Source of the DNA: Chromera velia
Taxonomy: Eukaryota; Sar; Chromeraceae
Reading direction: 5' to 3'
NCBI GenBank assembly: GCA_018398765.1
Contig: JAHBMJ010000168.1
Span: 1,577 to 23,333 of the forward strand
DNA length: 21,757 nucleotides
Shown: positions 8,104 through 17,492 of the stretch, one piece after another
Layout of the letters: each line of letters opens with the position of its first letter
How positions within the stretch are numbered: position 1 is the first letter of the stretch
Program-made: the position numbers and the translations under genes
Notes under the pieces: generated by a model
What the model was told of the DNA's origin: nothing
The model's database searches: none
What the model saw: the letters and a program-made list of their open reading frames with translations, nothing else

Positions 8104-9603
8104 TTACAGAAGGAACATCTCCTTCAGGTGCTGGTTCAAAAAAATGCCTTTCGGGTCCATGTCTTCCCGAATCTGCAGGAACTCGTCAAGCTTGGGGTAC
8201 ACGAGGGACAGGTAGAACTTCGTGTAAGGAGAGATGATGTACTTCTTCCCCCAATGAAACCTTGCACCGTACTTCTCCCCAATGCTCTGCAACACAGCGG
8301 ACCACAACTGGAATTCACGAAGGTCTCCGGGGCCTGCTCTCGTCCCGCTGACGATCAGAGAGATCACCCCTGTGGTCCTCTCATACTCGGGTGACATGTA
8401 CGATACAGGGTCCGCAGACACGTAACGCATCATCACCTGCACACGCACGTAGTTTCTGTGCAGGTCGGAGAGAGACCAGATACGCTGAATGAATTCCTTG
8501 AAGGCGTCGAGAGACTTCTCGACAGGGAAGAACAACTCCATCTCAGTGAACTTGCTGCTACCTGCACGAGCGCTGCTCATGGCCTTGAAAGAGGCGTCTG
8601 CGCACGTTGAACGGTACACGCGGGATATGCGTGTGTCAGACAACACAGCCCACTCCTTTCTCCTTTCAGCCCTTCTCTCGAGGGTCAAATTTCGTGCCAG
8701 CTCCTGAGCGAGGGCCTCTGCGGCCAATTCCATCGGGTCGTCTTCCTCCTCTGCCTCTCCTGCAGTCCCATTCAAAACCTTCTGCACCTCCTCCTCTTCC
8801 TCTTCCTCCTCAGGGCGGCACCTTCTGATGTTCTGCACTACCGCCTCATCAATCTCGGTGTACGCAATCACCATACCGCTCAGCTGACGGAAAGGCTGCA
8901 CAACGAACTGCATTCTCGGGAACTGTTCATACAGGGCGGGAACCTTCTCAAGGAGCTCCTCAACGTCGTAGTTGACTACCAGAGACCTCTCAAGGTAGTA
9001 CTTTGGCACAGCTTGGAACGTGAGTGTGCTCACGACACCCAATGCACCCAGGCCCACCCGGGCAGCTGCGAACAGCTCTGGGTTCACTTCGGGAGAGGCA
9101 GTGATCACAGTGCCATTCGCTGCGATGAGCGACAGGCTTACGATTGCTTCTGAGATTGTTCCAAGCTCCCTACCAGTTCCGTGGGTGGCTGTTTGAGTGG
9201 CACCAGCCACAGACTGGACACTCACAGCACCCAACTGAGGGAGTGCCCACCCGAACTCATCAAGAATCTCATTCAACTCATACAGCCGCATACCTCCCTG
9301 TACTGTGATTTGCATCTTCTCCCTGTCCACGGACACCACAGAGTTGTAAGAGTCCAAGGACATCAAAGCACCCCCTCCATCTGGGGCCGCAATTGGGGAC
9401 CAGGAGTGACCTGCCCCCACCAACTTGAGGGTCAGGTTCTGTGTGGAAACGGCATTCACGATCTGAACGATCTCGTCCTCGCTTGTGGGGGTGACCAGAG
9501 CCACCGGATGAGCAACCACACCGCCCTCCCAATTCTTCCATTCAGCGGCCGCAGCGGAGACTGCAGCCGCGATCACACTCACGGAGGTGAAAAGAAGCCG
9601 CAT
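8104..9603 (-). CDS. Secreted FAD-dependent aldonolactone oxidase (gulonolactone / arabinonolactone oxidase type)
   Basis: This single-exon frame of 499 residues runs from ATG 9603 to a TAA; an upstream in-frame TAG fixes the start region. Residues 1-20 form a typical signal peptide (hydrophobic, ending Ala-Ala-Ala-Ala). An FAD_binding_4 domain follows (about 30-200), with GAGHSW at 63-68 whose His66 sits where the family's covalent FAD-binding His lies, THGTG at 140-144 and GALGVVS at 186-192. The ALO domain has EMELFFP (354-360), the HWGK motif (450-453) and DPKGIFLN (483-490). The family oxidises aldono-1,4-lactones with O2, giving ascorbate-type products and H2O2. Here it would act in the secretory pathway or outside the cell. 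An acidic insertion (about 264-318, with eight consecutive Glu) splits the two halves. Several N-glycosylation sequons occur (NLT, NGT). The exact substrate cannot be read from sequence; alditol oxidase is a less likely alternative. Confidence 0.9.
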   Translation of the reverse strand: MRLLFTSVSVIAAAVSAAAAEWKNWEGGVVAHPVALVTPTSEDEIVQIVNAVSTQNLTLKLVGAGHSWSPIAAPDGGGALMSLDSYNSVVSVDREKMQITVQGGMRLYELNEILDEFGWALPQLGAVSVQSVAGATQTATHGTGRELGTISEAIVSLSLIAANGTVITASPEVNPELFAAARVGLGALGVVSTLTFQAVPKYYLERSLVVNYDVEELLEKVPALYEQFPRMQFVVQPFRQLSGMVIAYTEIDEAVVQNIRRCRPEEEEEEEEVQKVLNGTAGEAEEEDDPMELAAEALAQELARNLTLERRAERRKEWAVLSDTRISRVYRSTCADASFKAMSSARAGSSKFTEMELFFPVEKSLDAFKEFIQRIWSLSDLHRNYVRVQVMMRYVSADPVSYMSPEYERTTGVISLIVSGTRAGPGDLREFQLWSAVLQSIGEKYGARFHWGKKYIISPYTKFYLSLVYPKLDEFLQIREDMDPKGIFLNQHLKEMFLL

Positions 9604-10137
9604 CTTCCTGAGCTATCTGTCAACAAACAAAAATCGCTCGTCGATTGCAACAAAACAATGCTCTCTTGTCCGTTGAACCGATCCCAGTGAGGCTGTTCCA
9701 GCTTTTTTCAGCTGATCTTCTTTCCGGAAGACTGAATCTTTGAAATTTGTGGGATTCGAGGGGAGAAATTTTGCGCCGCGGTCGGGGAATTCAAGCCGAT
9801 TTTGGTTGTCCGCGCGTTCGGCCCATGAAGGGGACCTGCATGGTCGGACCCACGGACGTTCGGACCAGACCTAAATCGACTTTGCGATCTCACTTGTGCG
9901 AAAGGAGTTCTGTTGACACGAGCTAGTGGGGCCTGATCGAAGGACACGACTGCCTGCTCAGGCACTTGATGGAACATAAGAAAGACTGTCGAACACGGGT
10001 TCTGCCGGTGAGGCACTCCAACATCATTCTCGAGCGTAACTTGACCGATCTGCGCGAAGAGGCAGACAGAGGGCGAAAGACTTGAGCTGTGCTGGAGATC
10101 AGGAAGGCCCTGTACACCGAACTTGTAGAAGACTACA
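9604..10137. promoter_or_regulatory. Shared divergent intergenic region
   Basis: These 534 bases separate the start codons of the minus-strand lactone oxidase and the plus-strand hydrolase, so both promoters or 5' leaders must lie here. I see no clear TATA box. The region is of mixed composition and unlike the AT-rich spacers. Confidence 0.45.
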
Positions 10138-13100
10138 ATGGCAAAGAACACTGCCCTGAAACATCTGCAGTACTCCCTGTATGTCTGTGCGCTGATCGGG
10201 TGCATCAGGTCAGCTTCTCTGTGTGAAGATCTTTCGCCGTAAGCTGAACTGGCTGCTCTTCTTCACACTTCTGCCCGTTTGGACCCCCCCCCCCCNNNNN
10301 NNNNNNNNNNNNNNNNNNNNNNNNNNNNNNNNNNNNNNNNNNNNNNNNNNNNNNNNNNNNNNNNNNNNNNNNNNNNNNNNNNNNNNNNNNNNNNNNNNNN
10401 NNNNNNNNNNNNNNNNNNNNNNNNNNNNNNNNNNNNNNNNNNNNNNNNNNNNNNNNNNNNCCCCCCCCGTTTTCCCTGCAGCACGGTGAGGATTTACTTT
10501 TCTGATTACTACGTCCCCGTGTTCATTCTGCTGGCAATCGCGCGTAGCATCCAGTACCTGTACACGATCTACTTCGCACACCCGTTGCACTTCGAGTCTT
10601 TGGAGGATGTCAATGACTACCTGGCGGCTGCAAGGAAGAAACTGCCCAACTACAAGGTCAGAAACGCCAGTTGTGGTGCTGCTTTGTGGAAAAGAGAGAA
10701 AAGGGATGACTTGCCTCTGTTCAATGTACGATGTGTGTTGTTTGACTGACCTGAATAAACTGAACCTCTTCGACTGCTGCAGGAGGGATGGGTGACCGTT
10801 CGGGATGGAACCCGCATCTACTACGAGCGGGTGGGGCACGGGCAAAAAGTTGTGGCGCTTGCCAATGGTCTGGGAGCACGTGAGTGGTCCTGGTTGAATT
10901 TCATGCATAAGGCGCGGGAGGAGAACCTGTTCTCTGAATGTACGTTCATTCTCTGGGGCTACAGAGGACTGTTCATGTCTGGACCCCCCCCTCCTGGGAA
11001 ACACTCAGTGAGGGATCACGCAGACGACCTCCTGGACCTGATGCGCATTTTTGGAGTCCCCAGACTCCACGCAATATGGGGGTGGTCTACGGGGGCCCAA
11101 GTCGGACTGCAGGTTTGTGCATTTGCTTTCTGTATGTATGGTTTGTTCAAAAGAATTCTGTATGGAAGCAAAAATATGGGGGTGGTCTACGGGGGCCCAA
11201 GTCGGACTGCAGGTTTATCTGTTTGTTTGGTTGAGGGTGGGTGGGGGTGTGAAGAAAAGAGAGCTAGGGAAAGGCGGCCACACGTTCTTCCTGCTTTGGG
11301 TTTTTTCACCCGTCCTTCATTGTTTGAATCTCTTCGACCTTGGCTGTGTGACACTCCATTTGTTCTCTTGTAAGCTTCCTGTGTCCCCTCCAGCCTTCAC
11401 CTTGAGGTGCTTTTGGTTCTGCCTTTGTGAGTGAGTGCAGTTCGCGGCAATGTACGGGGAACGCGTGGATCGGCTTGTGTTGATGAACGGTCAGTCAGTC
11501 AGGGAGTCATCTCTGCTGCTCGTTTGGCCCCCCTCAGCTTTGCTGTCGAGGTTCGGATACGTTAATGGGAGTTTGACGAGTGCATGCGTGCGGTCGAGAG
11601 ACTTTGGGGAAGACAGAGAACGCGTCGGCGGATCTGTTTTTGTGCGCACGATTGCATACGCATGTTGTATTTGGTTGGTGTGTCACTGCAGGAGCTCATG
11701 GACACACGCTTCACTCGGCTCTTCAGCCTGTGCTTCCCATTCCCTTCATGGGAGAGGCACTTCAACTGTTCGTCCACTACATCCGCACCCTTACCCCCTC
11801 CATATGGACCTGGATCGGCAGACAAATCTATTCCTACCAGACCTTCTTCAGGTCCGCAGCAGGCAACCTCCGTCACGCCGTAATACGGGCACTTTTGATT
11901 GTGTATGTGATAATGACAGGCTTGCAAGCACACGAAGTGAATCACGTTTTTTTTTGTTCGCGGTACTGGTGATTTTGGGCGATGGGGAGTTATGCTCTCT
12001 TCTTCCACAGGCAACTTTCTTTCTGCACAGAAAGACATGGTACTGGACTAGCAAGTTGAGTAACCTTTTTAAATTGCTTGATCGATTGATTATGTTTCTG
12101 GCCGAGCTTGCTTGCAGGTGGTGCATTCGTCCCTACGCCGTCCTGCACGGCAACCCGGTGCTCGAGTGGGCAACGCTGCTGTACTTCGCAGACGCTTTCG
12201 ACTTCCACAGGGGGCAGAGCGACAAGCACACGCTGGTGGGTCGCGTCGGGCCTTGTCATCTCGTTTGTCCCTCATTTTGTGTGGGTGATTCAGAAGTCTG
12301 TATCTGTTGGGTTTTGCGTTTCTCGTTCAGCTGATCCAAAGTCCCTTCCATAGAGCCTCCTTCCTGTTCATGTACGCGTACCTGCCGTGCATACGCAAAC
12401 ATCTCCCATATCTCTGGATGCATGATTGTCTGCAGTTTCTTCTACAGACGTTTCAGGAACTAGACGCCCACAGCGCCTTCCACCTGCTCCCTGAAATTCG
12501 CACGAAGACCCTGATCATTGGAGGCTTCTGCGATTTCCTTACGCCAGTCTACCACAGCTTTGCGATGAATGCGAGGATGCCGGATGCCCGTCTTCTCTGC
12601 TACTTCTTCGGGACTCATTTCACCTGTTTTGAGTTCCCCCAGTCAGTCTCCAGGGAAGTTATTCGATTCCTTCAGGAGCCTGCACAAAACCCCTACCTTC
12701 CTCTAACCGACGCAGCCACCCCGACAGAGGCTGAAGCCAAAACCAGCAGCCCGTCTGAATGGGATCAGGAGTGGGAGAAGCAGGGCTCTCTCAACCTCGA
12801 CGCCTTGGACGGAGACGGAGACGGCACGGGTCTGAATCAGGACAGCCAGACGAGCAGGATATTTAGGTATCTTCCTTTTGGATCACCCAGACGCAGAAGG
12901 GGGCCACGAAAAGCTCAGTATAACTACAAAACTGCTTACGCTCCTGTCCTAACCCCTGCCTATAGACACCTGGACTCCCCATCTGTTGCCGCGGCAGCTG
13001 CAGACCCCTTGCTCTCCGTCCCCGCTCCCCCTTCTTTCAGCCTTAGCCGTGCAATCCAACCTCCAGCGGCTTCCAGCCTGAATCAGTCTTCCTCCATGGC

Positions 13101-14589
13101 GCGCTCTCTCCTTTCCCCCGAACCCCTCCGCCCCCATCCGGTAGTGGTCTCTCCCCGAAAGGGGGACCTTCCACGACCCGCGTCTTTGAGGAACTTCCAC
13201 CAAACGAAACTGCAGACAACTGGACCCGCACACGCCGGGCCGAGCGTCGGTATGTGCGGGATTCAGTGTGACCATCTGATCAATCTAAACCCCTACTGCC
13301 CCCAGAACATCATGGCACACGAACACGCAGTACACAAACTTTCGCATCTCCATAAGTGCCGTCTTGCCGTCATCACCTCCCACGTTCCCTGTTCCCACAC
13401 CTTCCCCTTCACGTCTCCTATGCTCACACCAACGGCCACCGAGGTGCCCCCCGCCTCCCCCCAGATGCATGCCCTCTCAGATCCCGCAGGCTCTATGCCC
13501 GGATCGCGCTCCCCCGCTTCAGACCCAGTACCCTCACCCCTAGCACTCGACAGAGCAGCGCCCGCCGCTGCACGGGAGGACCCTAAAGCCAATGCAAGGC
13601 AGAGAAGGGGTGACCAGAAGCTGTTCCCCTCCCACGTCTCCCCCTCTCCCTCGTTTACGAAATCCTCTACAGGAGAAGAGAAGGAGACCCTTGCGGAGAG
13701 TCCCTCGACAGACTTCCCTCTCACAAGCGACGCGGGGTCTCCTGACAGGCTCAAGGTGGAGAAGGCAGAGAGGGAGAGGGAGAAAGAGAATCCGAATCAG
13801 TGGATGATTGTCACAAAGGGACGAAAGGGGCAGAGACGCGGTAAGGGTGCAATCATAAAGATGAGTGCCGGGGGAAAGTCAAGAGAGACGCTCTCTTCCC
13901 CAGCTGCAGCCAGTTCTCCCGGCCCCGTGTTCTCCCCCAGCAGTCTTGACCAGACGGTAATGGCACGTTCTGGAGGGGGGAGCAGCGTGAGCAGGGAGAT
14001 GGTGCTTGTGCCAAGGGACTCAAAGGAGACGCCTGCAGGGGGATCTTCGGAGATCTCCCCTCACACTCTTTCCACGGCTGCAGCCATCGCCTCCTCCCTT
14101 TCCCCTGCGACTTCTCCTTCTCAACACCAACACCAGCACCGGGTTCTCAAGTCTGCAGCCGGGTTTCGCATCACGCAGCCGACTTCTGTTCACGCCTCTT
14201 CTGTGCATGGAGGTTTGGTTGTGCCGTCGCTGCGGTGGCGTGGAGGGGATAGAACGAACAGAGAGAAGGAGAGGTCTCCAGAGAAAGGGGAGAAAGAGAA
14301 AGAAGGCCTGAGATCGAGAAGAAGGAAACGCACGGGAATGTCAGACGCATACACGAGGAGTCATAAAGGCTTGGCAGGTCTTGCACACGCACATCCGGGT
14401 TGGTATCTGCACGCAGCAGCAATGCAAGCAGCAGCAGCTGCAGCAGCAGCAGAGCATGGGAAGGGAGGCAGGTCTGTGGGTGGTGGGAGGCAGGCAGCTG
14501 GGTTGGGTCATTCTTTGAAGGGTGCGCCGCCACAGGGTTTTCTCGGGGAGGCAGAGGGTCCTGATGAGTGGGAAGATGTCCGAGAGTAA
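10138..14589 (+). CDS. Membrane-anchored alpha/beta hydrolase with long disordered tail, seven exons
   Basis: Exons: 10138-10208, 10482-10656, 10783-11112, 11441-11489, 11692-11851, 12118-12235 and 12331-14589; all phases agree and give 1053 residues. ATG 10138 follows an in-frame TAG. Residues 12-56 are hydrophobic, probably one or two membrane helices. The hydrolase fold starts near 83 (RDGTRIYYERVG). The nucleophile elbow GWSTG (182-186, Ser184) runs on across an intron into FAAMYGERVDRLVLMNG. Asp369 lies in GGFCDFLTP and His397 in GTHF, completing the triad. The fold ends near 418. The last 635 residues are Pro/Ser/Ala/Arg-rich and look disordered, with a run of eight Ala near the end. 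The substrate is unknown; lipase, esterase and other activities are all possible. The donor at 11852 (GTCCGC) is weak but is the one that keeps frame. Within exon 7, 13250-13480 may be a further intron. Confidence 0.85.
10284..10468. other. Assembly gap (165 N) inside a poly-C tract
   Basis: Ns fill 10296-10460, flanked by 12 C on the left and 8 C on the right. The gap lies in intron 1 of the hydrolase gene, between donor GTCAGC at 10209 and acceptor CCTGCAG ending at 10481. The true length and content are unknown. Confidence 0.95.
11073..11216 (+). repeat. 44-bp perfect direct repeat, offset 100 bp, spanning an exon end
   Basis: Bases 11073-11116 and 11173-11216 are identical over 44 bp. 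The first copy holds the last codons of hydrolase exon 3, with the catalytic GWSTG elbow, and the splice donor. The second lies in the following intron (11113-11440), in a different frame because 100 is not a multiple of three. Confidence 0.9.
13250..13480 (+). other. Possible unrecognised intron inside hydrolase exon 7
   Basis: The stretch begins GTATGT and ends CTCTCAG. It is 231 nt long (a multiple of three), so removal keeps the frame, joining a Ser-Val to Asp-Pro-Ala-Gly. Read through, it encodes a Cys/His-rich peptide unlike the Pro/Ser/Ala-rich sequence on both sides. Confidence 0.45.
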
Positions 14590-16531
14590 AGAAGTTTAAA
14601 GGGAAGGAAGAGGCGGACAGAGAAGAAGAAAGTGGGCGAACAAAAAACAAGGGAAGAAGGGAAGAAAAAAGAAGTGCAAGGGGGGGAGCAGACTCGCTTA
14701 GCGTTGTCTGAGATTAAATGAAAACGAAAATGCATCGTGAAAGAAGGAACCCGAGAATCGCCAGTCGCGGAGGTTGGGGCAGTTGCTGTAAAAGAAACCC
14801 TTTGAACAAAACGACCGGGTTGGCTCACGTGCACCCTGCGCCCTTTCGTGACTCGCATGACCTGAAAGTGGGTGGGGGGGATGCATGTCTTTGATTCGTG
14901 TGCATGATTCAGCACCACCCATTTGACCGTTGTTGATCGCACAAACTCCCAATGTAGAATCATTCTTTTGATCTTGCGAAGTTTCCCTCCCCATTTCTCC
15001 GTCTTCTTCTGTTCCTTTAGATTCTCTTGCCTCAACGACTGCAAGTTGCTTCATCTTTTGATCTGATCAGTGACATCGATGGATGAGGGGAGGAGGGCCT
15101 TTGCCTTTCAAGGTGTGGCTGGTCCATGCTTGCGTGTGCGTGTGTGTGTATCATTACAGTGTGCGTGTGTGCGCGCACGTGTGTGGTGCGACTGTTTGTG
15201 TTCATCTACAATTGGTCCAGCAAGTTTTCGAGCAACTGGGCGGTTGTGATGGAGAGTCTCATTGTTCAAACAAAAATGTTTTCAATGAGGCCTCCTGCAT
15301 GCATGTGTGCTCACAAATGTTGGTCGGTCAATGAAATGTTTTGTTCCTTCTCGACTTTCCCATTCGTGGAGATCGAGAAAGAGAGTACGTATAGAAGAGT
15401 CGAATTAAAAGATGATGATCGATGTACAGGAAAAGAGTCTGCGTGCGTGCATGCATGCACTGGGACCGCATCTTTGGGTAAACTGAGAGGACATGGTCGG
15501 ATGGGCCAGAGGCGCTTGAAAGTTTTGCTTTCTTTTGCTTTTGTGTCTTTCTTTCTTTCTTATTCCCCAGCTTCCTTTCATCATTGGCTCTTTTAATTGT
15601 GACAAGCATGTTTCTCTCCCTTTTGATCCCGGTTGTACCGCTACAGTCGCATTTGCCTGGTGAAGTCATCTCGCGAGTGCGAAAGGTTCGTGTTCTCTTC
15701 GACGATTGGCACGTACCCTTTTTTTGTTTTGAATGGTTTCGATGCAAAAAAGTTTCAGTCCGTTACTTTCAATTTGTTCATTTTGTCCCGAGAGACCCTG
15801 TTTACTCCGATCGTCTGACCAAGGTGGACAGGTGTTTCATCGGAGACGGAGACTGGTCGCGAACGGCATTCCCGCGTCCAACTTTGACCACGCGTGTAGT
15901 AGAACTGTAAAACTCGCGTCACTCCTTAACTATCTGGTCATCTGGCACTGACTAGCACTGGCAGTTGCATTTCGGACCTCAGTTTACTGCAGGCCTAGTT
16001 TGCTTACGTATGCATGGTAGCGCAGTGTATATTATGCCCATTAGAACCTTTCAACCAAGCTTTCAACTTGAAAAAAATACAAATTAACAGTATTATGCGA
16101 CTTTACTGCTCAAGTTGAAGGGTTCTATGGAGGTTTTCTTTAAAAATTGAATCTTCAAGTTATTAACACACAAATTGAAATATTTCTATTTTAGTCTAGA
16201 TTTCAGTGAAAAACTTAGTGTTACAAGCCTAGGTCTACTGTTACTTAACTGCCTCATACTGCCAGTGTCCATGTATGTCCATCCATATCACTAGCCATTT
16301 ATCACTTTATAACTTAAAAAATATTTATCTAGATATTTTCACAATTAAAAAATATTTATGAAGTTATAACTCTAGTTATATATAGAGCTCTAGATAGAGC
16401 TAGGGTTATAGAACTAACGATAGTCCTAGCGATAGTCACAGTTAACTAGGATAGGATGGGTCAGGATTTATGTTCCGGGTTGCTCCGCGGTCCACTGCCG
16501 GGCCTCGACTTGCCAGTGCGGTTAATGTCGT
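14590..16531. other. Region downstream of the hydrolase, no convincing gene
   Basis: About 14590-15950 is of mixed composition with TG/CG-rich patches (15130-15190). It shows only short frames of non-protein-like make-up and probably starts with the hydrolase 3' UTR. No AATAAA is evident near the stop. From about 15950 the DNA becomes AT-rich. It contains an inverted pair TTCAACTTGA / TCAAGTTGAA (about 16063-16118), a 15-bp direct repeat TTAAAAAATATTTAT (near 16314 and 16346) and a short GC-rich patch (16478-16540). Confidence 0.5.
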
Positions 16532-16631
16532 AGTGCGGCCTAGGCGACGCACAGTGGTAAAAAAAAAAAAAAAAATAGACCTTTCCAGATTTTTTTTTTT
16601 TCTTTTTTTCTACGAAGGATTTCCTAGAGCA

Positions 16632-16651
16632 CCTCTAGGAGCACCTAGAGG
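16632..16651. repeat. 8-bp inverted repeat within a 12-bp repeat
   Basis: CCTCTAGG (16632-16639) and CCTAGAGG (16644-16651) form a perfect stem with a 4-nt loop, and GAGCACCT recurs three times around it (16627-16659). It lies just inside the left end of the transposon-like element. Confidence 0.55.
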
Positions 16652-16816
16652 AGCACCTTTTAGAAGTACTTTTAAACTAACTTCCTCGCGAACTTATTAC
16701 TCAACTCAAAGTTTTAAACATCTTTTAACCCTAGTTTTAACTCTAGTTCTAGTCCTAGTTGTTGTTGTACGTTTGTCTCTACTAGTGTCTCTACTAGTAT
16801 CTTCACCATTCCATCA

Positions 16817-17266
16817 TCAACTTTGTTGAACACGGACCAACCGATCTTTTTTCCCTTGTTTAACTGCATTGTCACCAAACTTTTCTCTCTTCTCTTTGCT
16901 GTGTCTGTTAAAAAAACTAACCATGTCTTCTTGTTTTCCATTCACATTGACTTGCATCCGCCCTTTCTTTCTCGTAAATTCTGCAGCCACTTCAGTATCA
17001 TCCCCACGCAGTATCGACTCGTACTCTTGGTTGAACACATTTTCACGGCTGGCCGCTGCATCTGCATCATCACCTTGCTCATTCTCCTTCTCCCCCTCGT
17101 CTTCAGCATCTTCATACAGTTCTTCAGATGCAAAGCTGTCAACCTGGAAAACATCTTCCAACTATTCTACTTCGTCAAGAAGACGAAGTGCTCTCTCCTC
17201 TACCGTCTCATTCCTCCTCCTCTCTTCTTTGACTGGCTCTTTGACGATATCTAGGACGATATACAT
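16817..17266 (-). pseudogene. Small acidic/basic ORF inside the 945-bp element, interrupted by TAG
   Basis: On the minus strand a frame runs from ATG 17266 to a TGA at 16817, 150 codons in all, broken once by TAG at 17164-17162. The part before the TAG is Glu/Arg-rich (EERALRLLDEVE). The part after is acidic (repeated Glu/Asp, about 30 residues) and then Lys/Arg-rich, with composition much more protein-like than its opposite strand. It has no transposase motif (no DDE or hAT dimerisation signature visible). It may be a decayed fragment of an element-borne gene with a CAG to TAG change, which is inference. Confidence 0.4.
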
Positions 17267-17492
17267 TTCAAAGCTCTAGTCGAAGCTAGTTTTGGTCAAT
17301 CCTTCTAAGCGTCTACCAAGCTAAAAGTGAAACTGGGATCCTAGATATGATTCAAACCCTAGTTGAAGCTAGTCATTTAACCTTTATTTTTTTTTACATA
17401 TACAATAAAATTTTAAATTAAAAAAAAAAAAAGAATAGACGTTTTCAGATTTTTTTTTTTTTTTTACCACTGTGCATCGCCTAGAGTGCGGC

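Larger units (their letters stand above)
16540..17484. mobile_element. 945-bp inverted-repeat DNA transposon-like element, copy 2
   Basis: The left end CTAGGCGACGCACAGTGGTA and the right end (minus strand) CTAGGCGATGCACAGTGGTA differ at one base of 20, and both run into A-tracts. The 8-mer AGTGCGGC directly flanks both sides (16532-16539 and 17485-17492), a perfect target site duplication. Inside each end lies an A-tract, TAGAC plus TTTC-AGA spacer, T-tract block. An 8-bp duplication is typical of hAT and also of some P and Merlin superfamily elements; the tip is not diagnostic. The interior carries a small broken minus-strand ORF and no recognisable transposase, so it is probably non-autonomous. 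Confidence 0.8.

Noticed and set aside
11435-12334. 300-codon plus-strand open frame
   Set aside because: Only its pieces 11441-11489 and 12118-12235 are exons; the rest is intron read-through, and the true exon 11692-11851 is in another frame.
14698-15054. Minus-strand 118-codon frame after the hydrolase stop
   Set aside because: It lacks protein-like composition and overlaps the probable 3' UTR of the hydrolase.
15584-15910. 108-codon plus-strand frame downstream of the hydrolase
   Set aside because: It has no recognisable domain, its ATG is internal, and it lies in a region with no splice-supported neighbours; I could not tell it from chance.
16869-17279. Plus-strand Ser/Phe-rich frames inside the 945-bp element
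   Set aside because: The composition is that of the complement of a Glu/Lys-rich frame; the minus strand is more protein-like.
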